A stretch of DNA of 64,000 bases from Clostridium sp. AF15-31 (GCF_003461625.1 NZ_QTXL01000001.1:1-64000); one strand, 5' to 3'; shown: positions 35,746 to 45,537, counted from the first letter of the stretch. The notes: generated from the letters alone by a model not told the origin. Translations and numbers: made by a program.

Positions 35746-36942
35746 ATGCCAGACGATAGCAAATTAGAAACCATACCCGTGGGCAGTCTCGGAATTGTCG
35801 CTCACAAAAGTTGTACAGGCCTTGGTGAAAAGGTTGATCATTATCTCGTAAAATGGAGAGCTAACAGAGACAATGTACACAAAGACAACATTGTTTTCCA
35901 CGGATATGAAGCTGATACTTACCTGATCAGTGCCGATTGTCCACGTTTCGGCTCCGGTGAGGCAAAGGGTATTCTGAATGAATCCGTTCGTGGTAAAGAT
36001 ATCTATATTATGGTTGATGTCGGAAACTATAGCTGTACTTATACAATGGCAGGCCAGCCACAGCGTATGTCTCCGGATGACCATTATGCAGATTTGAAAC
36101 GACTGATCGCCGCTATGACTGATAAACCAAAAAAGATCACAGTAATTATGCCATTCCTTTATGAAAGCCGCCAGCACAAGCGTTCTTCCAGAGAATCTCT
36201 TGACTGTGCCGTTATGCTTCAGGAATTAAAGTCTTATGGTGTTGACAATATTGTGACATTTGACGCACACGATCCTCGTGTCGTAAATGCCATCCCTAAG
36301 AGCGGATTTGAGAATGTACGTCCAACCTACCAGTTCATCAAGACCCTGCTCCGTACCACACCGGATCTTGAAATTGACAACAACCATATGATGGTCATTT
36401 CTCCGGATGAGGGTGCTATGCACAGAGCAATCTACTTTGCGAACCTGTTAGGTGTCGATGTCGGAATGTTCTACAAGCGTCGTGACTATTCACGCGTTGT
36501 TGATGGAAGAAATCCGATCGTTGCTCATGAATTCCTTGGTGATTCTGTTGAGGGCAAGGATGTTATCATCATCGATGATATGATTGCTTCCGGTGAAAGC
36601 ATGATCGATGTTGCAAGACAGTTAAAGCAGAGAAAAGCAAAACGTGTTTACTGTATCGCTACCTTCGGTCTCTTTACAAAGGGTCTTGAAGTATTCGATA
36701 AGTGCCACGAAGAAGGTCTGATCGAAAAGGTCATCACAACCAACCTGACCTACCAGATGCCTGACCTATTCAAAAAGGACTGGTACGAATCAGCCGATAT
36801 GAGCAAGTACATCGCTCTGATCATCGACCACTTAAATCATGATGCTTCTATCAGCGAGCTGTTAGATCCTGCTGAGCGGATCAACGCACGTATCGCTGAG
36901 TACAAAGAAAAACATACCATCTCTGATAACTATGAGATGTAA
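35746..36942 (+). CDS. prs: Ribose-phosphate pyrophosphokinase (PRPP synthetase), long form
   Basis: 398 residues against about 315 for classic Prs. The PRPP-binding loop is VIIIDDMIASGESMIDVA, the ATP/ribose-5-phosphate region contains VIMPFLYESRQHKR and VTFDAHDPRV, and VISPDEGAMHRAIYFANLLG corresponds to the central PDxG segment. It makes PRPP for nucleotides, His and Trp. The N-terminal 60 residues and some loops differ from E. coli-type Prs, matching a divergent form common in Lachnospiraceae. It is followed by a strong bidirectional terminator. Confidence 0.93.
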   Translation: MPDDSKLETIPVGSLGIVAHKSCTGLGEKVDHYLVKWRANRDNVHKDNIVFHGYEADTYLISADCPRFGSGEAKGILNESVRGKDIYIMVDVGNYSCTYTMAGQPQRMSPDDHYADLKRLIAAMTDKPKKITVIMPFLYESRQHKRSSRESLDCAVMLQELKSYGVDNIVTFDAHDPRVVNAIPKSGFENVRPTYQFIKTLLRTTPDLEIDNNHMMVISPDEGAMHRAIYFANLLGVDVGMFYKRRDYSRVVDGRNPIVAHEFLGDSVEGKDVIIIDDMIASGESMIDVARQLKQRKAKRVYCIATFGLFTKGLEVFDKCHEEGLIEKVITTNLTYQMPDLFKKDWYESADMSKYIALIIDHLNHDASISELLDPAERINARIAEYKEKHTISDNYEM

Positions 36943-36954
36943 TTAAGTATAACT

Positions 36955-37000
36955 AAAAAACCCCGCCTGCATCCAGATCTATCGTAGGTAGGGGTTTTTT
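36955..37000. terminator. Bidirectional terminator between prs and the AAA ATPase gene
   Basis: AAAAAACCCC (36955-36964) pairs with GGGGTTTTTT (36991-37000), with additional inner pairing. It serves both convergent genes. Confidence 0.88.
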
Positions 37001-37020
37001 ACATTTATTCTGCTATTCAT

Positions 37021-38721
37021 TTATAATTCTACATAATTATATTCCATAGAGAGATCATCCAGCATATCTCCAATGGCATTGTTTGAAGTAAAGATTATGA
37101 CCTGATCGGTATCAATGCGGCTCATACAGTAGAGTGCATTTTTCAGGCGGTGTTCATCATAGGCTGTAAAGATATCGTCTACGATGATCGGCATACGGTC
37201 TTTGCAGAGAAGCCCTGCGATGCACAGCCGGACAGCCAGATAGATCTGTTCAATCGTTCCGCTGCTTAGGAATTCGATCGGCATATAATGATCGTCGTCA
37301 AATACCGAAATATGCATATTTTCATCCAGTTTCACATCGTTATATTTGCCATCTGTAATAATACTGACGATCTCCGAGATATTCTCATTTAAACGGCCAC
37401 CGAAATCATTATAAATATCCACCGATATATCATTGATAGTCTGGATCGCAAGGTCGATCGCCTTCTGTTCCTTCTCCATCACCTCAAACCGTTTCTGAAG
37501 CTCATCCCGTTTGCCCTTTAATTCATAATAGGAATCCCGCTTTGCTACGGCATCATGCTCTTTGAACTTCAACAGCTCTAATTTTGCATCATGTGCTTCC
37601 TGAAAATTCCGGTCGATCTCGATCCGGACTGTTCTGGATTCTGTAGCACGTCCAAGCTCATAGATCATCTGGTCGAATTCTGCCTCATCCGGTACTGCAT
37701 CCGCTCCATCAAAGAAGCCCTTCCGGAATAATCCGTCAATGATCGTAACAGCCACAAATGCGATCGTACAGATTGTAAATAACTGCTGGATGGCTTTCTG
37801 GAAATTCAGCAAGTGAACCGCCAGCATAACTGCGGCAACGACCAGAATACCAGTCAGCATTATAATAAATATGTTATCTGTCAGCTTTTTCTGTGTCTTC
37901 GGACGGAACTCCTCGTCATCATCCAGCGCTTCCACATCAAGGAAGATATGACTTCTGGTACGATCTTCGTCTTCATCCGGAATTGCTGCATCCTTCTCGT
38001 TTACAAGCTGTCTTGCCTCCCGTTTCAACCGCGCGATCTCCATATTATAAGCATCCAGCTCTTCCCGGCGTTCTTCCCGGATTGCTTCCAGATCTCCGTC
38101 TACATCTCCAAGCGCATCCATCTGTTCATTTAACTGATCGATCTCTGCTGCCAGCTTTTTATTTTCAAAATTCCGGCGTTCATTTTTCAGATACCGAACC
38201 GCTTCTGTCTTATCAATATCGGCATTCCGGGTTGTGGTCAGATTTACCACATAATTTCCAAGATCCTCTGCCAGTTCCTTCCCCGGTGCAGCACCATGTT
38301 CTCCGATACAAAGGGTATTCGTATAGGTACTTTTATCTACATCAAACAGGATACCTTTATAAGAATTCTGATTCTTAAGCTGTACTTCTTTTCCTGTTTC
38401 AATCTCTGTCAAGGTTGCATTTTTATTTGTTCGAAGGAAATTCCGCTCCAGAAGATAGCTTTTGTCATCTGTTACAGCGTATGCCTTTCCGGAATAACCA
38501 CCGCCGTTTACCGGTTTGCGAAGCTCATAATTATCCAGCCTTGCTCCGATCCCTCTGGTCTTATCGATTCCATACAGCATGCCAACAATAAATTCTTTCA
38601 CCGTTGTCTTACCGGATTCATTTGCACCGTAGATCAGATTCAAGCCCTTTTTCAGCCGGATCTCTTTATTATTAAATTTTCCAAATTCCTTTAATAACAG
38701 CTTATTTATATACATGATCAC
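37021..38721 (-). CDS. SbcC/YhaN-like AAA ATPase with membrane segments
   Basis: 566 residues. It starts with FGKFNNKEIRLKKGLNLIYGANESGKTTVKEF (Walker A GANESGKTT near 33). Coiled coils follow, then two hydrophobic helices (NIFIIMLTGILVVAAVMLAV and IQQLFTICTIAFVAVTII, about 285-340). After a second coiled coil come the signature FLSSGTIEQIYLAVRL and Walker B MPIIVDDIFTAYDEHR. The layout is that of an ABC-type nuclease subunit (Rad50/SbcC/YhaN). It pairs with the overlapping phosphoesterase gene. The start is GTG at 38721 (overlapping the upstream stop) or ATG at 38715. Membrane helices in the middle of an SbcC-like protein are known for YhaN-type proteins. Confidence 0.85.
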   Translation of the reverse strand: MIMYINKLLLKEFGKFNNKEIRLKKGLNLIYGANESGKTTVKEFIVGMLYGIDKTRGIGARLDNYELRKPVNGGGYSGKAYAVTDDKSYLLERNFLRTNKNATLTEIETGKEVQLKNQNSYKGILFDVDKSTYTNTLCIGEHGAAPGKELAEDLGNYVVNLTTTRNADIDKTEAVRYLKNERRNFENKKLAAEIDQLNEQMDALGDVDGDLEAIREERREELDAYNMEIARLKREARQLVNEKDAAIPDEDEDRTRSHIFLDVEALDDDEEFRPKTQKKLTDNIFIIMLTGILVVAAVMLAVHLLNFQKAIQQLFTICTIAFVAVTIIDGLFRKGFFDGADAVPDEAEFDQMIYELGRATESRTVRIEIDRNFQEAHDAKLELLKFKEHDAVAKRDSYYELKGKRDELQKRFEVMEKEQKAIDLAIQTINDISVDIYNDFGGRLNENISEIVSIITDGKYNDVKLDENMHISVFDDDHYMPIEFLSSGTIEQIYLAVRLCIAGLLCKDRMPIIVDDIFTAYDEHRLKNALYCMSRIDTDQVIIFTSNNAIGDMLDDLSMEYNYVEL

Positions 38722-39770
38722 TTATCTCCAGTTGCAAGTATTGCTTCTACCCCATACTTTAATGCATGTTTGCTGATCTCGTCCTCTGCATCCGCGAATC
38801 GTTCAATAAACTTTCCAAGCAGATTATCTTCATTATCCAGATGAAGCTTGTCCAGATCGTACTCACACAATGTATTATCCACGATCTCATAGATACGGTA
38901 GTTTCTCATCAGACCTGAAAAATCCGGTTTCAATCCATTTGCCATATGTCCGGACAGAATAATACGGTAAATATTCTGTGTCCCCATATTCTCCATCTGC
39001 TTCGCAAGAACATCCAGAATCTTTGCTTCGCTGTATTCCGGTTTCACAGCAAGCCCAAGATTAATATAGCTTCGACAGTTAAATGGCTCCCAGCGTATCT
39101 TCGTCTCACCGTCCTTGATCTGTCCATAGATAAATCCATGTCTGCCGGTCTCTGTCCGGTCAAGCGGCTCTAACGAACCCGGATATGCCATCTTATTCTT
39201 CACGATATGCTTTGGTTTGTGGATGTGTCCCAACGCGCAGTAGTCAAATCCTGCCTCTGCCATTTGCCGGAAATTGATTGGAATATGCTTCTCATCTCCA
39301 CCATGTGCCAGCAGAATATTAACCGCATCCTCCATCTGCGGCATGATATCCGCATAGACATCTTCTGTATATTCCACCTGTCCAAAACTGAATCCTGTCA
39401 CACAGACATTGATATCGTCCAGATATGCATTACTGAATGTGTCTGCCGGCATCAGCACTGTGTTCGATGTAAATTCATAACTCTCTGCCGGTGATCCTTT
39501 ACTGATATAATCATGATTTCCTGCGATCATGATCGTTCTTGTATTTGTGAGCTTTGACAACTTATAATCCAGACTCTTCAGATCCTGCAGAGATGGCTGT
39601 GCATGGAACAGATCTCCCGCGATCAGCAGCAGGTCTACTTTGCGTTCTTCTGCCACAGCCAAAAGGCGGTCAAATGTTGATTCGATCTCGTCTGCCCGCT
39701 CTTTGCTCCAGCTTTTATCTTTATCAGGAACGGCGCCCAGATGGACGTCCGCTATATGAATAAATCTCAT
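38718..39770 (-). CDS. SbcD/YhaO-like DNA repair metallophosphoesterase
   Basis: 350 residues from the ATG at 39770, preceded by AAGGGG. The calcineurin-like metal motifs are FIHIADVHLG (D-x-H), LLLIAGDLFH (GD), IMIAGNHDYIS (GNHD) and ALGHIHKP (GHIH). The C-terminal 130 residues form the capping domain found in YhaO/SbcD exonucleases. It overlaps the AAA partner, so the two probably form an Mre11-Rad50-like complex for processing DNA ends. The frame extends further upstream, but no ribosome site supports that. Confidence 0.92.
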   Translation of the reverse strand: MRFIHIADVHLGAVPDKDKSWSKERADEIESTFDRLLAVAEERKVDLLLIAGDLFHAQPSLQDLKSLDYKLSKLTNTRTIMIAGNHDYISKGSPAESYEFTSNTVLMPADTFSNAYLDDINVCVTGFSFGQVEYTEDVYADIMPQMEDAVNILLAHGGDEKHIPINFRQMAEAGFDYCALGHIHKPKHIVKNKMAYPGSLEPLDRTETGRHGFIYGQIKDGETKIRWEPFNCRSYINLGLAVKPEYSEAKILDVLAKQMENMGTQNIYRIILSGHMANGLKPDFSGLMRNYRIYEIVDNTLCEYDLDKLHLDNEDNLLGKFIERFADAEDEISKHALKYGVEAILATGDK

Positions 39771-39827
39771 AGGATAACCCCTTTTCTGTTTCTCAGCCAG
39801 AAAAGTCTCTGGCAACTCACCCTTGAT

Positions 39828-40130
39828 TATACCCCACCTGCCCCTATATCGCAATTAAAAAGATTGGCAAACATGGATATTCCGGTCGCTGCGCTATTTG
39901 GCATAGGGCGCTAACACATTTCGATTTCTATTCGATTCGCACGCCTATTTGCCAGCAGTCGCCCAAACTCGTCCTCCGGACTCAGACAAGGGCTTGATGC
40001 TGGCAGCTAGTGCAAATCTCATTACGAAATCTACATTAATGTTAGTCGTCCTATGCCAAATTACACAGCAGCCGGAATATCCCAAACTACGAGTCTTTTT
40101 AATTTGCGATATAAAAGCAGGTGCGGTATA
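39828..40130. repeat. Family 2 palindromic element, copy E
   Basis: The arms (about 39828-39913 and 40050-40130) are imperfect inverted copies over roughly 80 bp, including TATATCGCAA..TTAAAAAGA, GGATATTCCGG and TATTTGGCATAGG. The core (about 39935-40020) folds as GCAC/GTGC, GCCAGCA/TGCTGGC, GCCC/GGGC and GTCC/GGAC around conserved loops AAACTC and TCAGACAA. The left arm falls in the upstream region of the SbcD-like gene. From 40131 to 40337 I see only AT-rich non-coding sequence. Confidence 0.75.
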
Positions 40131-40337
40131 CTTTGGCTATATTTTAAGTTGATTTAAGTTATAGCTGTTATTTTATAGATAGAAACTTTTTTACAATAAG
40201 CAATTATTGGGCTGCATTTTCGTAGCACAGGAGCATGAGCAAATTAGGCATATACACCGAATAGAAAGCGCAACTTGTTTACACCAGAATCGATCAGTGG
40301 TATACAGCCACATAAATCGGGGCAAATCAAATAAGAA

Positions 40338-41003
40338 ATGAAAGGTGTGAATAGTAAGGATAACAAATCCGATCCATATGATAATTCAACCAACAACAGT
40401 GTTGTGACTATGAATGCAAATGCAGTCACCTCAGAAACCCAGACTTCAAATTCCTCTGACAATGCTGCAAGCTCCAAAAATACACAGTTCCCTGACAACA
40501 AACAGATGCCAGGGAATGCACCGGGCAGCATAGGAGGCTTTGACATGGATGCCGACGAATCCTGTGTCCTCACGATCAATGGCGGCACTGTTACGATCAA
40601 CGCCGATGGAGATGGCATCAACAGCAATGGTTATTTCTACATGAATGGTGGAACTGTATATGTCGAAGGACCGGAGAGCAATGGCAACAGTGCCTTGGAC
40701 TACGGCATCTCCGCAACCATTACAGGTGGTTACTTCCTTTCAACCGGATACTCCGGCATGGCGCAGAGCTTCAGCTCGGATTCTACCCAGTGTTCCTACA
40801 TGCTGACGCTTTCATCAAATACCAGCGGAACGACCACCGTTACTTTGACCGATGCTGATGGAAAGGTGCTCCTGTCACATGAAACTTCAAAGTCCTACAA
40901 TTCTGTCATCGTCAGTTGCCCGGAGCTTGAAGTTGGCAGCACCTACACCCTGACAGCCGGAGGTACCAGCCAGAGCATCACGCCGACCTCCACCGTCAAC
41001 TAG
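40338..41003 (+). pseudogene. C-terminal fragment of a Cthe_2159-like carbohydrate-binding beta-helix protein
   Basis: 221 codons with no signal peptide and no good ribosome site. Residues 60-221 (GFDMDADESCVLTINGGTV, NADGDGINSNGYFYMNGGTV, GNSALDYGISATITGGYF, GMAQSF, VVISCPELEVGSTYTL-like end) match the C-terminal part of secreted calcium and polysaccharide-binding right-handed beta-helix proteins. These normally exceed 400 residues and begin with a signal peptide. The N-terminal part is absent from the upstream DNA. The fragment is bracketed by two copies of repeat family 2. Base composition is more GC-rich than the flanks. It may be dead, or a cytosolic remnant. Confidence 0.65.
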
Positions 41004-41030
41004 GGTGGCCATTCAACTTTCCCATAATAC

Positions 41031-41242
41031 AAAAGTGCCTGATTGCTGATTGAGTATATGGTATTCCTTTAACTCGACTCGATTTTTATTCGGTTCGCAC
41101 GCTGATTTGCCAGCAGCCGCCCTAACTCACCCTCACGGGTTCAAACAAGGGCTTAGTGCTGGCAGCTAGTGCAAACCTCATTACAAAATCTCTCCGAATG
41201 TTAACGGAACACCATATACCCAACCGGCAATCAGGCACTTTT
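41031..41242. repeat. Family 2 palindromic element, copy F
   Basis: The 42-bp arms (41031-41072, 41201-41242) are inverted copies with five mismatches; the left one begins AAAAGTGCCTGATTGCTGAT. The core matches copy E, in the same orientation: GCAC/GTGC, GCCAGCA/TGCTGGC, GCCC/GGGC, with an apical stem ACCC-TCAC-GGGT instead of GTCC-TCC-GGAC. The arms are unrelated to those of E. Confidence 0.8.
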
Positions 41243-41356
41243 TATCAACTGTATTTAGCGACTGCTGTATATCAACGGTCTATTCTGCAGCAACCTAGCG
41301 AGCATTTCATCAGGAGGTGTATATTGTCAGCGAATGCAAGTGCTAGTTTAGCAGAC

Positions 41357-41413
41357 ATTAAAAATTGGCCGAAAATATGCCCGGTAGTTGGTATTGATCG
41401 GTCAATTTTTAAT
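41357..41413 (-). terminator. Terminator after the lipoprotein gene
   Basis: ATTAAAAATTGGCCGA (41357 on) pairs with TCGGTCAATTTTTAAT across a 25-nt loop. It ends 10 bp from the lipoprotein stop at 41424. Confidence 0.65.
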
Positions 41414-41423
41414 TTTCAGAAGG

Positions 41424-42824
41424 TCAGTCGGTTGCGCTGGAAATGCCGCCGACTGCTTCGGCGAGCTTCATCAGGTCGAGGGCAGAGCCATCTCTGGCAT
41501 CCAGAATTACGACCTGCTCCGGAAGCTCGTGATCTGCAGGGTCTTCGTATTCTGCAAGAATCCATGCCGGAACATATTCAAATCCGCTTCCATCTTCCTT
41601 CTGTTTCAGATAGTAAGACAACGTAATATCGTTAAATGCAATCTGCTTATATGCTGTCGGATATTTGGTGTAATATGCTGCTATAGACTCATTTGCTTTC
41701 TTAAGCATCTCATCAAAGGATAACAGTTCCACCGCCTGTGGGCTGCCATCTGCTTCTAGATAACTATTCCAGAGAGCATCGATCACTCCATTTGCATCTA
41801 CCTGAATCGTATATTTTTCGATCGGAACATTCACAAATCCATTTGCCTGACGTAGATTATCAGCAGTCCAGACTGCTACATCCGACACCGGCTGATCCAT
41901 AACCGATCTTATGTATTCAAATGAATATCCGTCAACAACCGTCGGCAGATTCTGATCAGACGAACCATCGTTCCGATACAGCCAGCACAGATCCGATTCA
42001 CTCTGTAAAATCGCATCCGATCCGCCAATCTTTGACAGAAATTCTTCAGCAATTTGCCTTGCCTCATCTACCGACAGTGAACATTCATTAATATCCGATT
42101 CCAACTCTCCATATTCATCACCCAAGCCGGTATTGTATTCTTCCAGGCTGGATGTGAATACACCGGTCGCACCTTCCATCGGACGATACTGCAGAAGATC
42201 CTCCTTTATCCGGAAAAGCGTATCATTTTCCCCTTCCTGAGGAAAACTGATTCTGTATTCCAGATCACCAACTGTACCCATATATTCATCCGCGGAATAG
42301 TCTCCCGCATTTTCTCTCTGCTTTGAAGTCGTTTGCAGCAAACGGTTCATACGGTCAATATCCGAATCATAATTTGCTGCATGTGACGGATCCGCCTTTT
42401 TCTGCCGCTCATACAGATCGATATATTCCTGAATATCCTCTTTTGACAGCTTGTCCATATTCTCCATATCATAATAGACATAGACCCCTTTATCTGTATC
42501 AAATAACTTTTCTACCAGAGCTTTTCGATATTCTGAATCAATCTCCTTCATTTTTACCGGAGCTGTATACATCGCGCCGATGTCCGGCACTGTGATATCG
42601 GAATCTGTTAACTGGATCTTTTTAAGCCCGGTTGATCCTATGTCAAATGTGGTATCACACGATTCCGGAATACCATATTTGCTCTGAATACTTCCACCGT
42701 CTTCATTTCCTCCATCCACAGTATAATCAGCATCTTTTTTCCCACATGCAGACAGGGCTGCAATACATGTAAATGCTGCTGCCATCACTACAAACTTTTT
42801 GTTTCTCCATAACTTCTGTCTCAT
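41424..42824 (-). CDS. Secreted lipoprotein, DUF6034-like
   Basis: About 466 residues from the ATG at 42824, which follows GGAGGTGA. The N-terminus is a lipoprotein signal: RNKKFVVMAAAFTCIAALSAC with the lipobox LSAC-G. The mature protein is acidic, with helical segments (SVDEARQIAEEFLSKIGG) that resemble DUF6034 lipoproteins of Lachnospiraceae and PepSY-like repeats (FDEMLKKANESIAAYYTKYPTAY...WILAEYED). It ends with VVILDARDGSALDL. The function is unknown; it would sit on the outer face of the membrane. The family name is from memory and only moderately certain. Confidence 0.75.
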   Translation of the reverse strand: MRQKLWRNKKFVVMAAAFTCIAALSACGKKDADYTVDGGNEDGGSIQSKYGIPESCDTTFDIGSTGLKKIQLTDSDITVPDIGAMYTAPVKMKEIDSEYRKALVEKLFDTDKGVYVYYDMENMDKLSKEDIQEYIDLYERQKKADPSHAANYDSDIDRMNRLLQTTSKQRENAGDYSADEYMGTVGDLEYRISFPQEGENDTLFRIKEDLLQYRPMEGATGVFTSSLEEYNTGLGDEYGELESDINECSLSVDEARQIAEEFLSKIGGSDAILQSESDLCWLYRNDGSSDQNLPTVVDGYSFEYIRSVMDQPVSDVAVWTADNLRQANGFVNVPIEKYTIQVDANGVIDALWNSYLEADGSPQAVELLSFDEMLKKANESIAAYYTKYPTAYKQIAFNDITLSYYLKQKEDGSGFEYVPAWILAEYEDPADHELPEQVVILDARDGSALDLMKLAEAVGGISSATD

Positions 42825-42930
42825 TGTAATCACCTCCGTTAACTATCTTTTACCCCTTATTCTCGTACATTCTCCTTGTTATATTTATTTTCCATTTTAC
42901 CCAATCCTGACAGATAACACAAGTAAACGA

Positions 42931-42966
42931 AAAAAGAGAAGCAATCTTTTTCAAATTGCCTCTCTG
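42931..42966 (-). terminator. spoIIID terminator
   Basis: On the minus strand GAGAGGCAATTTG and GATTGCTTCTC form a stem followed by six T, about 70 bp past the spoIIID stop. Confidence 0.7.
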
Positions 42967-43037
42967 CATCATCATCTTATGTCATCTTCTGACTCCATAT
43001 CTTTTCGCCTTATACCAATCTATACAAATATTTTTAT

Positions 43038-43307
43038 TCATTGTCCCTCTTGTTCTTCCCGTTCATGCAGATATTTCTCTTTTGTTGCCATTCCTCCCCG
43101 GATGTGCCGCTCCGCTTTATTCACATCCAAAACAACCCGGATTCTTGCCGCCAGAAATGGATTGATCTTCACCAGTCGTTCCGTCACATCTTTATGTACT
43201 GTACTTTTGCTTACTCCGAATTTCTTTGCTGTCTGCCGGACCGTTGCTCCGCTTTCCACGATATATTGTCCAATTTCTTCTGCTCTTTCTTCAATATAAT
43301 CTCTCAA
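43038..43307 (-). CDS. spoIIID: Sporulation transcription factor SpoIIID
   Basis: 89 residues. MRDYIEERAEEIGQYIVESGATVRQTAKKFGVSKSTVHKDVTERL is the SpoIIID helix-turn-helix, and NPFLAARIRVVLDVNKAERHIRGGMATKEKY is the conserved basic C-terminal helix. It acts in the mother cell during sporulation together with sigma-E. Length and order are typical. Its presence indicates that the organism belongs to a spore-forming lineage. Confidence 0.96.
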   Translation of the reverse strand: MRDYIEERAEEIGQYIVESGATVRQTAKKFGVSKSTVHKDVTERLVKINPFLAARIRVVLDVNKAERHIRGGMATKEKYLHEREEQEGQ

Positions 43308-43454
43308 AAAAATTCCCCTGCAAATCTCATTTTTACAATGTATGCAGAGGAATTTTTCTGTATGTCTGTATGATGGAAAAATGATATAGATTAGCTTGAT
43401 ATATGTTATAATTTTCTATAAACGTTTTAAAATATCTACAAGGAAGTCATACCC

Positions 43455-44246
43455 ATGAACAACAAAGCAAACAACTACATTCTGGATTTTACGCATGTAT
43501 ACTGCGATGAAGATATGAAGGATAACCCACGGTTTCACTGGATCGACTGCTCTGACATTGAAGGCTGCGACCTGTATTGTTCAGATGAAGCCGCTGCCGA
43601 GATCCGGAAACGAATCATGCCATATGGAATCAACGGCATCCATTTTATTGACTCCGGGAATTTTCATTATGTAACAAAGATAACAACCGACCAGATCAAA
43701 CGACCGTTCTCGCTCGTAGTATTCGACCACCATACAGATATGCAGCGACCACTCGTTGACGGAATGATGAGCTGTGGTGACTGGGCGGGGCTTGTTCTGG
43801 ACCAGAATCCAAATCTGAAACAGTTAATTCTGATCGGACCGGAAGCAGCCGACATTTTCCAGATTGATGCAGTACGCAAAGACCGTCTTCTGACCTTTTC
43901 TGCTGAAGAACTAAAAAATGGGACTGCCCGAAAGAAATCAGCAAACATCCTCTCAGGTGTCCCATTTTATATTTCTATTGATAAAGATGTTCTCTCTACC
44001 CGTTTCACAGAAACCAACTGGAATCAGGGCGACATGTCACTTGACATGTTGGAACATCTGCTTGGCATCATCTTAAGCCATGAAACCGTATGCGGCATCG
44101 ATATCTGCGGTGAATGCCAACCGGATCTACCACTTCCAGAATACATGGAAGGCGAAGAAAAAAATGAACGTATAAATCATGAGCTGATTGATTTTTTTCG
44201 ATCACATATTTCTAACGATACCCCATCCGTTTCTCATAATCGATGA
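43455..44246 (+). CDS. Arginase-family (ureohydrolase-like) protein
   Basis: 263 residues of the arginase/deacetylase fold. A metal-binding segment is visible at SLVVFDHHTDMQ, with GGDW-like CGDWAGLVL following. A second is YISIDKDVLSTRFTETNWNQGDMS, equivalent to the DxDxxDP region of ureohydrolases but with IDKDVL. The C-terminus has GIDICGEC. It is shorter than agmatinase (about 290-300) and the substrate is unclear. AAGGAAG precedes the ATG. The stop overlaps the 3' end of the convergent YARHG-domain gene by 35 bp. Confidence 0.8.
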   Translation: MNNKANNYILDFTHVYCDEDMKDNPRFHWIDCSDIEGCDLYCSDEAAAEIRKRIMPYGINGIHFIDSGNFHYVTKITTDQIKRPFSLVVFDHHTDMQRPLVDGMMSCGDWAGLVLDQNPNLKQLILIGPEAADIFQIDAVRKDRLLTFSAEELKNGTARKKSANILSGVPFYISIDKDVLSTRFTETNWNQGDMSLDMLEHLLGIILSHETVCGIDICGECQPDLPLPEYMEGEEKNERINHELIDFFRSHISNDTPSVSHNR

Positions 44247-45405
44247 TATAATCCCTGTTTGCAAGCTCATACTGATTAAACATTGCTGTATCATCGAAAT
44301 CATCCGGATCAATCGTTCCATTGTACCAGCTCTTGGAATTGAAATATGCCTGATAATCCGGATCATTAAATTTTCTTCCATGGCGGGCATATATTTCGTT
44401 AAGAGCGAGACGGCATTCATCCGGTGTCAGCCCATCCAGGTCACTATCTGATATGTATTCAGAATCACTATTCGGAAGCATATACTCGGAATCTGAAGTA
44501 TCCTCTGTTTCCTGTGAGCCGGACTGGTTATCTGTATTGGCGAGCACCTTAGAATTATAATTATCACTTTCTCCGCTATATTCACAGGCTCCATCCAACG
44601 CCAATACCGTAACCATATGGTAATAATAATTTGCTCCTGCCATAGAATAGATTTTTGCAACAGCTCCCAGGGTTCCATTTTCATCAATATATGGAAGTGC
44701 CTCTGCAACATTTTCAGACGCTATTGTTTCATTGTAAACGACATCATAATAGTCATCTGTATCTTTAAAGCTTCCATACAATGAATAAAAGCAGGTATCC
44801 ATGGTATCCTGTGCATCCTGTTCATAATCTGCTTCATCTATATTCAGTTCTGCAAGCAGATCCTTCTTCGTAAGCAGCTTATCCTTTTTCAGATCCAGAA
44901 CATACACATTATACTCAACCATATCTGCATCATATTGAAGCGGTATGATCAACGATAATATATCGCCATACAGAGTCCATTTATAACTGATTCCCATACA
45001 ACCCGATCCATATTCATCTGTATTTTCTATGTAATTCTGTGCAAGCTTCTCGATTCTTTTATTTACTTCGTCACATGCTGCACCGTCATAATTTATGTAA
45101 GGCAAATAATATACACCTGTATAATTTACAGTTTCTACCTGTGCTGACATATCGGAATCAATAACCATATCTGCACTGTATACAGTCTGTGCCTCACTTG
45201 TATTCTCTGAACTATTTTCCTCCGTAACCTGGGCATCTGTTGATGTATCTGTTGACAAATCCTTTGATGCATCTGTTATCATTTCTGTCTGATCTTCGGA
45301 AACCTCACTTTGTTTTGTAGTGACTTTATCGGAAGCTTCAGAGAATCCGAAACTTAAGAGAAGATGCTGACTACACACAAGAATACATTGCCATGTTCTT
45401 GGCAC
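44212..45405 (-). pseudogene. YARHG-domain surface protein, 5'-truncated
   Basis: The C-terminal 75 residues (LTPDECRLALNEIYARHGRKF...YFNSKSWYNGTIDPDDFD...ELANRDYIIDYEKRMGY) are a YARHG domain. The middle part (YTGVYYLPYINYDGAACDEVNKRIEKLAQNYIE) is an extracellular-type domain preceded by a Ser/Thr-rich linker. The frame has no signal peptide. Its first about 25 codons lie on the antisense of an XRE-regulator remnant (45333-45532) and start at a GTG without a good ribosome site. The natural 5' end has been lost, probably by recombination near 45335. It might still be transcribed but is unlikely to be exported. Confidence 0.7.
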
Positions 45406-45532
45406 ATCCCAGACAATGTACGCCCGATACGAACGTGGTGCAAACGAACTGCCAATTCACCATCTGCTGACATTATGTGACCTCTATCAGGTATCTGCCG
45501 ACTATATTCTCGGACGTACAAATGAAAAATAG
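45333..45532 (+). pseudogene. Frameshifted XRE-family regulator remnant
   Basis: Plus-strand codons from 45333 read KLQRIRNLREDADYTQEYIAMF. After a one-base shift near 45398 they continue as LGTSQTMYARYERGANELPI and HHLLTLCDLYQVSADYILGR to a stop at 45532. Together this is a normal XRE/Cro-type helix-turn-helix protein of about 65 residues that is broken by a single-base deletion and lacks a clear start. It overlaps the 5' part of the truncated YARHG gene on the other strand. Confidence 0.75.
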
Positions 45533-45537
45533 CGCAT

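Noticed and set aside
39949..40152. 67-codon frame inside repeat copy E
   Set aside because: It lies wholly inside the hairpin; the similar start MLAAS seen again in copy F reflects the repeat core and not a conserved protein.
39828..41242. Insertion sequence with terminal inverted repeats around the beta-helix fragment
   Set aside because: Copies E and F are in the same orientation and each is itself a full palindrome; no transposase is present and the outer arms of E and F do not match each other.
41156..41626. 156-codon plus-strand frame across repeat copy F into the lipoprotein gene
   Set aside because: It runs through the repeat, the terminator and the antisense of the DUF6034-like gene, so it is a shadow.
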